From Pseudomonas sp. BP8 (lineage in GTDB: Bacteria > Pseudomonadota > Gammaproteobacteria > Pseudomonadales > Pseudomonadaceae), in NCBI RefSeq assembly GCF_017875955.1, contig NZ_JAGINK010000001.1, positions 5,737,501-5,801,500 on the forward strand: 64,000 nucleotides of DNA, given 5' to 3'. The translations under genes and the position numbers were made by a program. Within the stretch, counting starts at the first letter, position 1, and each line of letters starts with the position of its first letter. The notes beneath the pieces are model-generated. The model searched no databases. It worked only from the letters and a program-made list of their open reading frames with translations, and was not told the DNA's origin. Of the stretch, positions 48,593 through 58,435 are shown piece by piece.

Positions 48593-49930
48593 ATGCCCGC
48601 TCTGTCCGCCGACTGGCGCGATCGCCGCACCCACCGCAAGGTCTGGGGCCTTGCCGCACCCATGATCCTGTCCAACATCTCGGTACCCATGGTCGCACTG
48701 GTCGACAGCACGGTGATCGGCCATTTGCCGCACGCCCACCAACTGGGCGCAGTCGCCGTGGGCGCAACCCTGTTCACCTTCATGGTCGGCCTGATGGGTT
48801 TTCTGCGCATGGGCTCCACCGGCTTCGCCGCCCAGGCCGCCGGGCGTGCCGACGGCGCAGCGTTGCGCCAGGTACTGGTGCAAGGCCTGCTGCTGGCGGT
48901 GGCCTTCGCCGTGCTGATCGGCCTGCTCGCCCTCCCCTTCAGCCAGCTCGCGCTGCAGGCGATGGCACCCAGTGCCGCGTTGCAGCAAGCCACCGAAGAC
49001 TTCTTCCACACGCGCTTGCTCGGCTTGCCGGCGGCACTGGCCAGCTACGCGCTGGTCGGCTGGTTCCTCGGCACCCAGAACGCCCGCGCGCCGCTGGCGA
49101 TCCTGCTCACCACCAACCTGCTCAACATCGTCCTCAACCTGTGGTTTGTACTCGGCCTGGATTGGGGAGTACTCGGTTCGGCGCGGGCTTCGGTGATTGC
49201 CGAGTGGAGCGCCGCGCTGCTCGGCCTGGCCCTCACCCGGCCAGCCTTGCGCGCCTACCCTGGGCAAATCGCCTGGGCGGCCTTGCGCCGCTGGCAGGCG
49301 TGGCGCCCGCTGCTGTCGGTCAACCGCGACATCTTCCTGCGCAGCCTGGCGTTGCAACTGGTGTTCCTCCTGCTGACCATCCAGGGTGCGCGCCTCGGTG
49401 AAGCAACGGTAGCGGCCAATGCCTTGTTGCTGAACGGCTTGCTGCTGACCGCCTATGCCCTGGATGGCCTCGCCCATGCCGTGGAGGCGCTGTGTGGCCA
49501 CGCCATCGGCGCGCGCGACCGCGACACCCTGCGCCGCTCGCTGGTGGTGGCGGGCGGCTGGTCATTGCTGACCAGTGCTGGCTTTGCCGGGGCGTTCTTG
49601 CTCGGCGGGCATCTGTTCATCGACCTGCAGACCGACATTGCCAGCGTGCGCGAGGCGGCGTACCCGTATCTGCCGTACCTGGCAGTGTTGCCACTGATTG
49701 CCGTGTGGAGCTATCTGCTGGATGGGTTGTTCATTGGCGCGACCCGCGCCAGCGAGATGCGCAACGCGATGCTCCTCAGCGTGGTGCTGGCCCTGCCCGT
49801 GGCCTGGCTGGCGAGCGGGTTTGGCAACCATGGGCTGTGGCTGGCGTTTCTGCTGTTCATGGGGTTGCGTGCGGTGACACTGGGATGGCTTGGCTGGCGG
49901 ATGCAGCAACGGGGGGAGTGGTTCAACTGA
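48593..49930 (+). CDS. dinF: DinF-type MATE efflux transporter
   Basis: 445 residues from the ATG at 48593, with CTGGAGTC upstream; the 24-codon extension to 48521 is rejected. Twelve hydrophobic segments. The N-terminal MATE feature is WGLAAPMILSNISVPMVALVD, and the middle has GWFLGTQNARAPLAILLTTN. DinF-type proteins export toxic cations, drugs or oxidised compounds with Na+ or H+ exchange at the inner membrane. It is divergent from the alpha-2-macroglobulin gene with 165 bp between starts. Confidence 0.92.
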   Translation: MPALSADWRDRRTHRKVWGLAAPMILSNISVPMVALVDSTVIGHLPHAHQLGAVAVGATLFTFMVGLMGFLRMGSTGFAAQAAGRADGAALRQVLVQGLLLAVAFAVLIGLLALPFSQLALQAMAPSAALQQATEDFFHTRLLGLPAALASYALVGWFLGTQNARAPLAILLTTNLLNIVLNLWFVLGLDWGVLGSARASVIAEWSAALLGLALTRPALRAYPGQIAWAALRRWQAWRPLLSVNRDIFLRSLALQLVFLLLTIQGARLGEATVAANALLLNGLLLTAYALDGLAHAVEALCGHAIGARDRDTLRRSLVVAGGWSLLTSAGFAGAFLLGGHLFIDLQTDIASVREAAYPYLPYLAVLPLIAVWSYLLDGLFIGATRASEMRNAMLLSVVLALPVAWLASGFGNHGLWLAFLLFMGLRAVTLGWLGWRMQQRGEWFN

Positions 49931-49990
49931 GCCGGGCGCCGCTCCACGGTGGAAGATTGCCCGGAACAACGTTCGCAAAAGCGCCGCGTA

Positions 49991-50170
49991 CCCTGTGGGA
50001 GCCTTGTGTCGCGAAATGAGGGCACAGCCCTCACCGACTGACCCACAGCCACCCAATCCCGATGGGAAGAATCGCTTGTAGTCCTCGCCGATTACGTCCG
50101 TTTTCGGGCGGCAAACTCATGCCGGTGAGGGCTGCGCCCTCATGTCGCGACACAAGGCCGGTCCCACAGA
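49991..50170. repeat. Variant REP-like palindromes between MATE and speA
   Basis: The gap contains CCCTGTGGGAGCCTTGTGTC (about 49991) with GCGAAATGAGGGC, and an inverted set at about 50127-50170 (GAGGGCTGCGCCCTCATGTC, CGCGACACAAGGCC, CCAGGTGGGAGCGGCC). They belong to the second class also seen near 16.34 kb. Confidence 0.6.
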
Positions 50171-50198
50171 ATCCCCAGGTGGGAGCGGCCCCGAAGCG

Positions 50199-52112
50199 TT
50201 ACGACGACAGGTACGAAGACCGGGTCAGCCCCAACCGCAGCGCATCCAGGTACTGGGTACGCTCGCGGGCGGTGATCTTGGCGCTGGCGACCTTGTCACG
50301 GTAGTGGGTCATCAACTCCTCCGGCGACAGGTGCACGTAACGCAACATGTCTTCGATGGTGTCGTGGGTCTCGATCCCGGCGTGGTACACACTGCCATCG
50401 GCATTCTGGTAGATGTTCACCGAGTCGGTGTCACCAAACAGGTTGTGCATGTCGCCGAGAATCTCCTGATAGGCACCGACCAGGAAAATCCCCAGCAGGT
50501 AATCCTCACCCTCGTTGATACCATGCACCGGCAAGCTGGTCTCGATGCTCTGCTCGTCGACGTACTGGTTGATCTTGCCGTCGGAGTCGCAGGTCAGGTC
50601 TTGCAGCACGGCGCGGCGCAGCGGCTCTTCGTCGAGGCGGTGCAGCGGCAGGATCGGCAAGACCTGGCCGATGGCCCAGGTGTCGGGCAGGCTCTGGAAC
50701 ACCGAGAAGTTGCAGATGTACTTGTCGGAGAGCTTGTCGTTGAGCTCGTCGAGTACCTGGCGGTGCGAGCGCTGACGCGCCTTGAGCGAGTTGTGCAAGC
50801 GCCGGCAGACGGCAAAGTAGCACTGCTCGGCCAGGGCCTTCTCCGCCAGGGTCAGCTTGCCGTCAGCGTACTGCGCGGCCACGTCGCCCATGTAGTGAGT
50901 CGCGCGCCAGTATGTCTCGGTGACCATCTCGATGTCGGTCGGGCCCAGCAGGTCGACCAGCCACTGCACGGTCTCCGGCAGGCTTTCCTTGTTCTCGATC
51001 AGCGGCACTTCGTCGTTGTGCTTCTCGACGTCGGTCACCTGCACCACCAGCATGGCATGGTGCGCGGTCAGGGCGCGGCCGCTCTCCGAGAAGATGTGCG
51101 GGTGCGGCAGGCCCTGAGCGTCACAGAACTCCTTGAGCATACCGACCACGACAGCGGCGTAATCGTCGATGTCGTAGTTGATCGAGCTGGCATTGCGCGA
51201 GTGGGTACCGTCGTAGTCGACACCCAGGCCACCACCGACGTCGATGTGATCGACCGGCAGGCCCAGCGCGCGCAGCTCGCCGTAGTAACGGATGGCTTCC
51301 TTGAAGCCGTGCTGGTAGTCGGCCAGGTTGGCGATCTGCGAGCCCATGTGGAAGTGCAGCAGGCGAATGCCCTGATCCAGGCCGGCCGCGCGGAAGCGCT
51401 CGACCACCGAGATCAGCTGGGCCGCCGACAAACCGAATTTGGACTTCTCGCCACCGGTGTCAGCCCACTTGCTCGAGGCCAGCGACGACAGCCGCACACG
51501 CAGGCCGACCTGTGGCTTGACCTTGAGCTCGGCGGCCTCTTCGATCACCAGGGCGACCTCGGACTCCTTCTCGATAACGATAAACACGTTATGGCCAAGC
51601 TTCTGGCCCATCAGCGCCAGGCGAATGAACTCGCGGTCCTTGTAGCCGTTGCAGACGATGGTGCCGCCCTTCGGCGCCAAGGCCAGCACAGCCAGCAGCT
51701 CGGGCTTGGAACCGGCTTCGAGGCCGATCGAGACGTTCTGGGTGGCGATGATGTTCTCGACCACCGCTTCCTGCTGGTTGACCTTGATCGGGTACAACGC
51801 GGTGTACTCGCTCTGGTACTCGAGGCGCGCGATGTTGGCGTCGAAGGCACCGGTCAGCTGGCGAACGCGGTCTTGCAGGATATCCGGGAAGCGCACCAGC
51901 AGCGGCAGCGACAGGCCGCTCTGGCGCAGCTCGTCAACCTGCTCGAAGAGGTCGATCGGGGCGCTGTCGGGGCCGTTGGGGCGCACTTCGACGCGCCCGG
52001 CTTCATTGATGGCGAAGTAACCAGCGCCCCAATGGCGGATGCCATAAACACTGCGGCTGTCGGCCACGGTCCACTGGCTACCATCGTCTTTGCGTGTGCG
52101 TCGTACGGACAT
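50199..52112 (-). CDS. speA: Biosynthetic arginine decarboxylase SpeA
   Basis: 637 residues, full-length for the SpeA/fold-III PLP family. The cofactor lysine is in YPIKVNQ (K110). Other family signatures are HFHMGSQIANL, DVGGGLGVDYDG and SESGRALTAHHAM. It decarboxylates arginine to agmatine, feeding putrescine synthesis. The gene appears monocistronic; downstream is a REP-rich gap, upstream 152 bp to the SUI1-family gene. The ATG at 52112 gives the standard MSVRRTRKDDG start. Confidence 0.96.
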   Translation of the reverse strand: MSVRRTRKDDGSQWTVADSRSVYGIRHWGAGYFAINEAGRVEVRPNGPDSAPIDLFEQVDELRQSGLSLPLLVRFPDILQDRVRQLTGAFDANIARLEYQSEYTALYPIKVNQQEAVVENIIATQNVSIGLEAGSKPELLAVLALAPKGGTIVCNGYKDREFIRLALMGQKLGHNVFIVIEKESEVALVIEEAAELKVKPQVGLRVRLSSLASSKWADTGGEKSKFGLSAAQLISVVERFRAAGLDQGIRLLHFHMGSQIANLADYQHGFKEAIRYYGELRALGLPVDHIDVGGGLGVDYDGTHSRNASSINYDIDDYAAVVVGMLKEFCDAQGLPHPHIFSESGRALTAHHAMLVVQVTDVEKHNDEVPLIENKESLPETVQWLVDLLGPTDIEMVTETYWRATHYMGDVAAQYADGKLTLAEKALAEQCYFAVCRRLHNSLKARQRSHRQVLDELNDKLSDKYICNFSVFQSLPDTWAIGQVLPILPLHRLDEEPLRRAVLQDLTCDSDGKINQYVDEQSIETSLPVHGINEGEDYLLGIFLVGAYQEILGDMHNLFGDTDSVNIYQNADGSVYHAGIETHDTIEDMLRYVHLSPEELMTHYRDKVASAKITARERTQYLDALRLGLTRSSYLSS

Positions 52113-52264
52113 TCAAGTCCCCTGTAGATAAGTCGAAGACACTGCCCCACCGGGAGGCGCTGGCAGTGTAGAAACTGAAAATGACGATTCGTCCATGTCC
52201 AGGGATAGACCCTGACGACGCAAACGAGTTTAGAAAGCCCTGGGCAAAAATCCCCCTGGCGGCA

Positions 52265-52636
52265 TCAACCGCCGGATTTTTTCGCCTTGAAGCCCTGCTT
52301 GGTCAGTTCGGCGAGCAGTAGCTCGACGTGGTCGCCCTGGATCTCGATGACGCCGTCCTTCAAGGCACCGCCAGTACCGCAGCGGCGCTTGAGCGTCGCT
52401 GCCAGTTCCTTGAGCGGCTCCAGGGCCAGGGGCACGCCAGTGACAGTGGTCACGGTCTTGCCGCCGCGGCCTTTGCTTTCGCGGCGCACGCGGGCGATAC
52501 CGTCACCGTCGGGGATGACTTGCTGCTTGCAGATGCAGGCGTCTGCCGGCTTGCCGCACTCGGGGCAATGACGACCGGCATCGGTGGAATACACGAGACC
52601 GCCAAGGGCGGAGAAGGAAGAAGCTTTCTTGGCCAC
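52265..52636 (-). CDS. yciH: SUI1/eIF1-like translation factor (YciH family)
   Basis: 123 residues, GTG start at 52636 with AGAGGA 6 nt upstream; an in-frame extension to 52660 is rejected. A short N-terminal Cys cluster (HCPECGKPADACIC) precedes the SUI1 fold with VRRESKGRGGKTVTTVTGVP, LKRRCGTGGALKDGVIEIQG and QGDHVELLLAELTKQGF. E. coli YciH can influence start-codon selection in vitro; its in vivo role is unclear. The gene lies between speA and a NUDIX gene on the same strand. Confidence 0.9.
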   Translation of the reverse strand: MAKKASSFSALGGLVYSTDAGRHCPECGKPADACICKQQVIPDGDGIARVRRESKGRGGKTVTTVTGVPLALEPLKELAATLKRRCGTGGALKDGVIEIQGDHVELLLAELTKQGFKAKKSGG

Positions 52637-52834
52637 TTTTGTTCCTCTTGCTGAGGACAAAAACTGGTCGGCGCCGTTGCCTGGAACCGACCGCGAAGCC
52701 CCACTCTGGCAGGGGCGGCGCTACTGGCGCAGATCCTGCGACAGCCCGAAAAGGGCGCGCAGTGTAACGATAAATGCGCCGATTGCTAAGTACTTGAATG
52801 CGCCATTTTACGCGTGTTTTGCGACCCTTGGCCG

Positions 52835-53374
52835 CTAGCGCACACGCGCAGCCTGATAGCGCTGCAAGGCAGCCAGCGAATCCGGGCAATACGGCATCTG
52901 CTGCCGCTCCTGTTCAACCTGGGCAAGGCTGGCAAAGCGGGCTTCGATAACCTCTTCAGGCTGCAGCTTCAGCGACCCGTCCCAGACCGCTGAAAACACT
53001 GCGCACCAGAGCCGGTTGCCCGGCTGGTCAAAGAAGAACTTCTCGTGAAAGCTCAGCTCGACGCCGCTGACCCCAAGCTCTTCCTCAAGCTCCCTGGCTG
53101 CCGATTGGGGGTAACTCTCGTCAGCCCCGACCATGCCTCCAGCTGCCACATCCCAGTAGCCCGGGTACACCGCCTTGCTCAACGAGCGGCGATTGATGCA
53201 CAGCTCTCCGGCACTGTTGAACAGCAGAATGAAGGTGCCACGGCCGATCAGCCCGGCGTTGCGCAGCTCGGCCCGCGGCAGCGCACCGAGTGGTTCATCG
53301 GCGTCATCCACCCAGGCGATCAGTTCGAGGTCGGAGGCCGCGCGATGCGCGGCCTCAGCGGGGCTGATCGACAT
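52835..53374 (-). CDS. NUDIX hydrolase (YfcD type)
   Basis: 179 residues from the ATG at 53372-53374; the longer frame to 53506 overlaps the upstream gene. A complete Nudix box GX5EX7REUXEEXGU occupies residues 80-102 (ending RELEEELGV). The group hydrolyses nucleoside-diphosphate-linked compounds or CoA/ADP-ribose; the substrate is unassigned. It begins 2 bp after the DUF2333 stop, so they form an operon. Its N-terminal part matches YfcD-like proteins, sometimes likened to isopentenyl-diphosphate isomerase, but the typical IDI residues are not evident. Confidence 0.9.
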   Translation of the reverse strand: MSISPAEAAHRAASDLELIAWVDDADEPLGALPRAELRNAGLIGRGTFILLFNSAGELCINRRSLSKAVYPGYWDVAAGGMVGADESYPQSAARELEEELGVSGVELSFHEKFFFDQPGNRLWCAVFSAVWDGSLKLQPEEVIEARFASLAQVEQERQQMPYCPDSLAALQRYQAARVR

Positions 53375-53376
53375 CC

Positions 53377-54444
53377 TCAACCCTGCGACAGCAACTGACG
53401 CAGATCGATCACCGCAGCGTTGGCACGGGAAATATAGTTGGCCATCACCAGCGAGTGGTTGGCCCACATGCCAAAGCCGCTGCCGTTGAGCACCATCGGG
53501 CTCCACAGGGCTTCCTGCGACGCTTCCAGCTCACGAATGATCTGGCGCACGCTGACCGTGGCGTTCTTCTTCGCCAGCACGTCGGCAAAGTCGACTTCGA
53601 TCGCACGCAGCAGGTGCGACAGCGCCCAAGCCTGGCCGCGCGCCTCATAGAAGACATTGTCGATCTGCATCCACGGGGTTTCCACCAGCTCTTCGTCGAG
53701 CTGCGGCACCTGGCCAGCGACCACGGTTTCAGTCTTCAGGGTGCTGTTGAGCTTGACCCGACCCACACTCGCCGAGAGGCGCTGGGACAGCGAGCCCAGG
53801 CGGGTGGCGACATCGCCCAGCCAGTTGTTGAGGTTGTCGGCACGGGTGTAGAAGATCGCGCCCTGGTCACCTGCAGCCAGGCGAGCCTGGTAGCGGTTCA
53901 GCGACTTGATGCCCTCTTCGAATTCAGATTCGCTCGACGGCAGGATCCAGCTCTTGTTGTCGAAGTTGAAGCGCGGCTCGGCCTTGGCCAGGTCGGCGTC
54001 TTCAGTCGACTGCGATTGCGAACGGGCGAAATCCTTGCGCAGGGCGCGCGACAGGTCACGCACCTGAACCAGCACGCCGTATTCCCAGCTCGGCATGTTG
54101 TCCATCCACAGGCCCGGCGGGAAACGGTCGTTGGAAATATAGCCACCCGGCTTGTCCAGCAGCGTGCCGGCCACGGTCTTCAAGGTTTCGATAGTGGTGT
54201 AGCCGATCACCATCTTATGGCCGGTACGCTCGGACGTGACCAGGGCATTCTGCTGCACCGGGAACAGCTCCGGCTCCTGGCTCCAGTACCAGCCAAGGCC
54301 GATACAGACCAGCAGGTACAGCCCGATCAGCGTCCCCAGGGCACGGCTCCAGAGGCCTCCCAGGTAGCTTCGGGTAGCGGCGCCACGGGTCTCTACCCGC
54401 TCGCGGGGCTCGGCGTTGGCCTCGCGGTTTTTCCAGTCCAGCAT
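53377..54444 (-). CDS. DUF2333 membrane-anchored protein
   Basis: 355 residues. One membrane helix at about 33-53 (TLIGLYLLVCIGLGWYW) leaves a large periplasmic helical domain of the DUF2333 family. The function is unknown. The next gene, a NUDIX hydrolase, starts 2 bp after its stop. It is divergent from gcbA with 249 bp between starts. P. aeruginosa has the same gene (PA4842) next to gcbA. Confidence 0.9.
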   Translation of the reverse strand: MLDWKNREANAEPRERVETRGAATRSYLGGLWSRALGTLIGLYLLVCIGLGWYWSQEPELFPVQQNALVTSERTGHKMVIGYTTIETLKTVAGTLLDKPGGYISNDRFPPGLWMDNMPSWEYGVLVQVRDLSRALRKDFARSQSQSTEDADLAKAEPRFNFDNKSWILPSSESEFEEGIKSLNRYQARLAAGDQGAIFYTRADNLNNWLGDVATRLGSLSQRLSASVGRVKLNSTLKTETVVAGQVPQLDEELVETPWMQIDNVFYEARGQAWALSHLLRAIEVDFADVLAKKNATVSVRQIIRELEASQEALWSPMVLNGSGFGMWANHSLVMANYISRANAAVIDLRQLLSQG

Positions 54445-54693
54445 GGCATTGTCCTTAATCAGTCACGACGGTTCAGAGCTTGGACCTCAGGTCTCGGCCA
54501 GGGTGCCACGGCAAGCTCACATCGCAGCACTATAAAGCAGACATCGCCTTACGCATAAGCGACCCAGCAGTCGGCAACTGAATATACGTCCGTAAACGCA
54601 TTGTTGACATGGAACACGCGCTTGTCGGAAAAGGGGTGCTAGCATAGAGCCATCATCGAACCTGCACCCTCCTTCCAATAATGTAGCCAGGAC

Positions 54694-56055
54694 ATGACCC
54701 AGCCAGCCGAGCCGTGCCAACCGCGCCTTCTGCAGCAGCGCCTGCTGCGTCCCGGCCTGCGCAAAGATGATCCGTTGCACACGGTGTCGCTGCCCGCGCT
54801 GCGCAAGCCTGTCTATATCCTGTTGCAAGACCATGATCGCGCCGAGCGCCTTGCCCAGCAGCTGCAATTCTTCGGTCTGGCGGTGCAGGCGCTGTCCAGC
54901 CCCGAGGCCTTTGCTGCTTCGCTGAGCGAACGGCCGCCTTCGGCGATCATCATGGACGTCGACTTCTCTGGCCCTGGCTGCGGGCTGCTGCTGGCAGCGA
55001 AGGCTCAGCAGGGCCTGCTGCAACACATTCCGCTGCTGTTCTTCAGCCTGCACGAAGCCGACACACCGACCCGGCTGGCCGCCGTGCGCGCCGGTGGCCA
55101 GGAGTTTCTCACCGGCATCCTCGAGGCCTCCAGCCTGCTGGAGAAAGTCGAACTGCTGACCAGCGCTACCCAATACGATCCGTTTCGGGTGCTGATCATC
55201 GATGACTCGCGTGCCCAGGCCATGCACACCGAACGCCTGCTCAACAATGCCGGGATGATCACCCGCACCCTGACCGAGCCGATCAGGACCATGGCCGAGC
55301 TGGCCGACTTTCAGCCCGACCTGGTCATCCTCGACATGTACATGCAGGGCTGCACCGGGACCGAGCTGGCCAAGGTTATCCGCCACAATGACCGCTACGT
55401 CAGCGTGCCGATCATCTACCTCTCGGCCGAGGACGACCTCGACAAGCAGCTCGATGCCATGAGCGAAGGCGGTGACGACTTCCTGACCAAGCCGATCCGT
55501 TCGCGTCATCTGGTGACCACCGTGCGTACCCGCGCCGCCCGCGCTCGCCACCTCAAGGCGCGCATGGTCCGTGACAGCCTGACTGGCTTGTACAACCACA
55601 CCCACATCCTCCAGCTGCTCGAGGATTGCAGCTTCCGCGCCCGTCGCGAGGCGCAACCGTTGAGCTTTGCCATGCTCGATATCGATCACTTCAAGAAGAT
55701 CAATGACCGTCATGGGCATCCCATGGGTGACCGCGTAATCAAGAGCCTGGCGCTGTTTCTCAAGCAGCGCCTGCGCAAGAGCGACTACATTGGCCGTTAT
55801 GGCGGTGAAGAGTTCGCCATCGTCATGCCCAATACGCCGCTGGCAGCAGCGCATAGAGTGCTCGACGAGATCCGCCAACGCTTCGCCGAGATTCTCTACC
55901 CGGCGCAGCCGCACGACTTGCACTGCTCGTTCAGTGCTGGCGTGGTGCAACTGGATGATGAGCATGATGCGCTGACCATGGCCAGTGCGGCCGACCAGGC
56001 GCTGTACCGGGCCAAGCATGCCGGGCGCAACTGCGTGGTGCGAGTAGAGCCCTAG
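54694..56055 (+). CDS. gcbA: GcbA-type diguanylate cyclase with two receiver domains
   Basis: 453 residues. First receiver-like domain at about 38-155, second at about 163-285, GGDEF at about 290-453 with GGEEF at 370-374 and an RKSD inhibitory site (361-364) five residues upstream. The second receiver has a normal set (VLIIDDS, VILDMYM, FLTKPI). The first has an Asp (IIMDVDF) but FLTGI in place of the lysine-proline pair, so it may not be switched by phosphorylation. GcbA of P. fluorescens and PA4843 of P. aeruginosa make c-di-GMP and promote surface attachment. Confidence 0.92.
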   Translation: MTQPAEPCQPRLLQQRLLRPGLRKDDPLHTVSLPALRKPVYILLQDHDRAERLAQQLQFFGLAVQALSSPEAFAASLSERPPSAIIMDVDFSGPGCGLLLAAKAQQGLLQHIPLLFFSLHEADTPTRLAAVRAGGQEFLTGILEASSLLEKVELLTSATQYDPFRVLIIDDSRAQAMHTERLLNNAGMITRTLTEPIRTMAELADFQPDLVILDMYMQGCTGTELAKVIRHNDRYVSVPIIYLSAEDDLDKQLDAMSEGGDDFLTKPIRSRHLVTTVRTRAARARHLKARMVRDSLTGLYNHTHILQLLEDCSFRARREAQPLSFAMLDIDHFKKINDRHGHPMGDRVIKSLALFLKQRLRKSDYIGRYGGEEFAIVMPNTPLAAAHRVLDEIRQRFAEILYPAQPHDLHCSFSAGVVQLDDEHDALTMASAADQALYRAKHAGRNCVVRVEP

Positions 56056-56235
56056 GGGCTGCGCTGCAGCGCTTTGGGCAAACCTGAGCATCTGCGACCG
56101 CAAAGCGGCCCCTGCACGCCATAAAGGCAAAACGCCACTTTTTTTCTGACGCCAAGCCCCCGCCGTCATCACCACGTCACAAAACCGCAATAACTTCAGG
56201 CACCTACCTCCCCCCGCCCGCCGGAAGTTCGCGCC

Positions 56236-58197
56236 ATGCGCCTGAAGTGGCTGACCAATTTCAACACCCTGTTGCTGGTAACCGTATGCATCGCCCTGGG
56301 CGCGACCCTGTGGTGGTCGCAACGCGCCCTGGAGCGCCCTTATCAGCTGATGGAACGCTACCTGAACCTGTCCCAGCAGTTCCAGAACCAGGCTGCGCGC
56401 AATACCCAGGCCTACCTGGCCAGCGGCGACGCCCTGCGCCACGCAGCGGCCCAGCAAGCCACCCAGGCGCTGCAGCAGGCCCTCGCCGACTGGCCGCCGA
56501 CACTGGCCGAACAACTGCGCCCGAGCCTTGACAACCTGCTGGCCTTCAGCAGCAACCAATTGCTGGCGGCCGGCAAGCTCGCCGGCGACCCGCAAGCCCT
56601 GCTGCTGCAAGCCGAGCGCGAACTTGGCGCCAACCTCGAACAACTGGCGGGATATGCCCGCGAGGGCGGCAACAGCGAAGCGCCGCGCTACCTGGTGCCG
56701 CTGCTGGAGGCTTCGATTCACCTCGGCCGGCTGTCGCTGGCCCGCGACAAACTGGTGAGCAGTGGCCGCGCCGAACTGGCTGACGAGGTTGAACGTGAAC
56801 TGCAACTGATCCGCACCCAAGCCGAACTGATCGACGCCCTGCCCCTGCTCGGGGTAACCCGCGCCGCCGACTCCAACGCCGATGACTTCGCCGCCTTGAT
56901 GGGCCTGGAAAGCCAGGCCAGCACTGAGCAGGAAGATATCGCCGTGGGCCTCAAGCGCGAACTGCACAGCCTGCTCGCGCGCTACCCCGCCGAGCTGCAA
57001 CGCACCCGCGAGCTGATCCAGCACCGCGCCGCCCTGGCCGCCAGCACTGGCGAGCGTCTCGACGCCGTGCAGCAGGCCATCGCCGCCCTGGAACCGCAGG
57101 TGCGTGCCCAGCATGGCCAGATCGCCGCCGAGGTGCGCATCATCCAAGGCCTGATGATCGGCCTGATCCTGCTCATCGCCCTGCTTATCGACCGCCTGCA
57201 GCGGCGCTTGACCGGTACCCTGAGCAGCCTCGCGCCAGCCCTGTCGCGCTGGGCCGAAGGCGATTTCGCCGCGCCCATCGGCCTGGGCAAGACCAACCGC
57301 GAGCTGCACGATATCGAAGCTTCACTCAATCGCCTGCGGCAGTACCTGGTGCAGTTGGTCGGCACGCTCAGGGCCAATGCCGAGCAGGTTGCCGGCAGCA
57401 GCCATGCCCTGGCCGGCATGAGCAGCGCCTTGCACGTGGGCGCCGAACGCCAGGCCGGCGACACCGCGCAGATTCGCGACGCCCTTGGCGAGCTCGAGGC
57501 GACCATCCAGCAGGTGGCCGGCGACGCCAGCTCGGCGGCTGACGCCAGCCATGATGCCGGTCGCGCCGTCGAGCATGGCCAGGCGGTGATCGGCCAGAGC
57601 TTGTCCGGCCTGCGCACGCTGGTCGATGAAGTGCAGGGCAATGCTCAGTTGATCGAACAATTGGCCGAGGAATCGGCGACCATCGGTAGCGTGCTGACGG
57701 TGATCCGCTCGATTGCCGAGCAGACCAACCTGCTGGCGCTGAATGCCGCCATCGAGGCCGCCCGCGCCGGCGAGATGGGCCGTGGTTTTGCCGTGGTGGC
57801 CGATGAAGTGCGCTCGCTGGCCCAGCGCACCACGGGTGCCACGGGTGAGATCCAGGCCTTGATCGACCGACTGCAATTGGCCGCCCGCGAATCGGTGAAT
57901 GGCATGCGCATCCAGCTGGAGCACGCTGAAGCGACCGCCAGCCAGGCGCAGGCGGCCGATGGCGCGCTGGATGAGATTGTCAGTGCCATCCAGACCATTG
58001 CCCAGACGGCGGTGCGCATTGCCGACGTGACCGCCCAGCAGACTGGTGCAGTGAGCGAGATCCGTGACCACAGTGAGCGGATTCATGCGCTGGGTGAGGA
58101 TAATCTGCAGCGTATTGGCGAGGGCCGCGAACAGGGCGAGCAGTTGCTCAAGCTGGGCGGCGAGTTGAATACGGCGGTGCGGGCGTTCAGGGTCTGA
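56236..58197 (+). CDS. ctpL: CtpL-like methyl-accepting chemotaxis receptor
   Basis: 653 residues. TM1 at about 10-28, a helical periplasmic domain at about 30-300, TM2 at about 305-322, HAMP, and a signalling domain with hairpin tip EQTNLLALNAAIEAARAGEM. It sits beside gcbA and dsbD as does P. aeruginosa PA4844 (CtpL), which was reported to mediate taxis to low phosphate and to 4-chloroaniline. The ligand here is inferred from that homologue only; the helical sensor domain has few residues whose role is known. Confidence 0.9.
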   Translation: MRLKWLTNFNTLLLVTVCIALGATLWWSQRALERPYQLMERYLNLSQQFQNQAARNTQAYLASGDALRHAAAQQATQALQQALADWPPTLAEQLRPSLDNLLAFSSNQLLAAGKLAGDPQALLLQAERELGANLEQLAGYAREGGNSEAPRYLVPLLEASIHLGRLSLARDKLVSSGRAELADEVERELQLIRTQAELIDALPLLGVTRAADSNADDFAALMGLESQASTEQEDIAVGLKRELHSLLARYPAELQRTRELIQHRAALAASTGERLDAVQQAIAALEPQVRAQHGQIAAEVRIIQGLMIGLILLIALLIDRLQRRLTGTLSSLAPALSRWAEGDFAAPIGLGKTNRELHDIEASLNRLRQYLVQLVGTLRANAEQVAGSSHALAGMSSALHVGAERQAGDTAQIRDALGELEATIQQVAGDASSAADASHDAGRAVEHGQAVIGQSLSGLRTLVDEVQGNAQLIEQLAEESATIGSVLTVIRSIAEQTNLLALNAAIEAARAGEMGRGFAVVADEVRSLAQRTTGATGEIQALIDRLQLAARESVNGMRIQLEHAEATASQAQAADGALDEIVSAIQTIAQTAVRIADVTAQQTGAVSEIRDHSERIHALGEDNLQRIGEGREQGEQLLKLGGELNTAVRAFRV

Positions 58198-58212
58198 GGG
58201 GGTGCCTGTCAT

Positions 58213-58323
58213 GGCCCTTTCGCGGGGCAAGCCCGCCCCTACAGGGACGGTGGTGATCTGGCCGTACGCCAATTCATCAACGACACCCCACCTGTAGGAG
58301 CGGGCTTGCCCCGCGAAGAGGCC
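58213..58323. repeat. REP pair between the ctpL-like gene and dsbD
   Basis: Forward REP at 58213-58246 (GGCCCTTTCGCGGGGCAAGC then CCGCCCCTACAGG) and an inverted copy at 58291-58323, 44 bp apart, giving a large potential hairpin. Confidence 0.9.
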
Positions 58324-58435
58324 GCAACAGGCCACCCGCAGATCCAGCGGCCATGTGTCGTGCGCCAGGCCGAGGCAAGCAAAATCTGCGGCAACTCCGT
58401 TATCATGCCCCCACGTTCCACCTCGCGAGTCCGCC

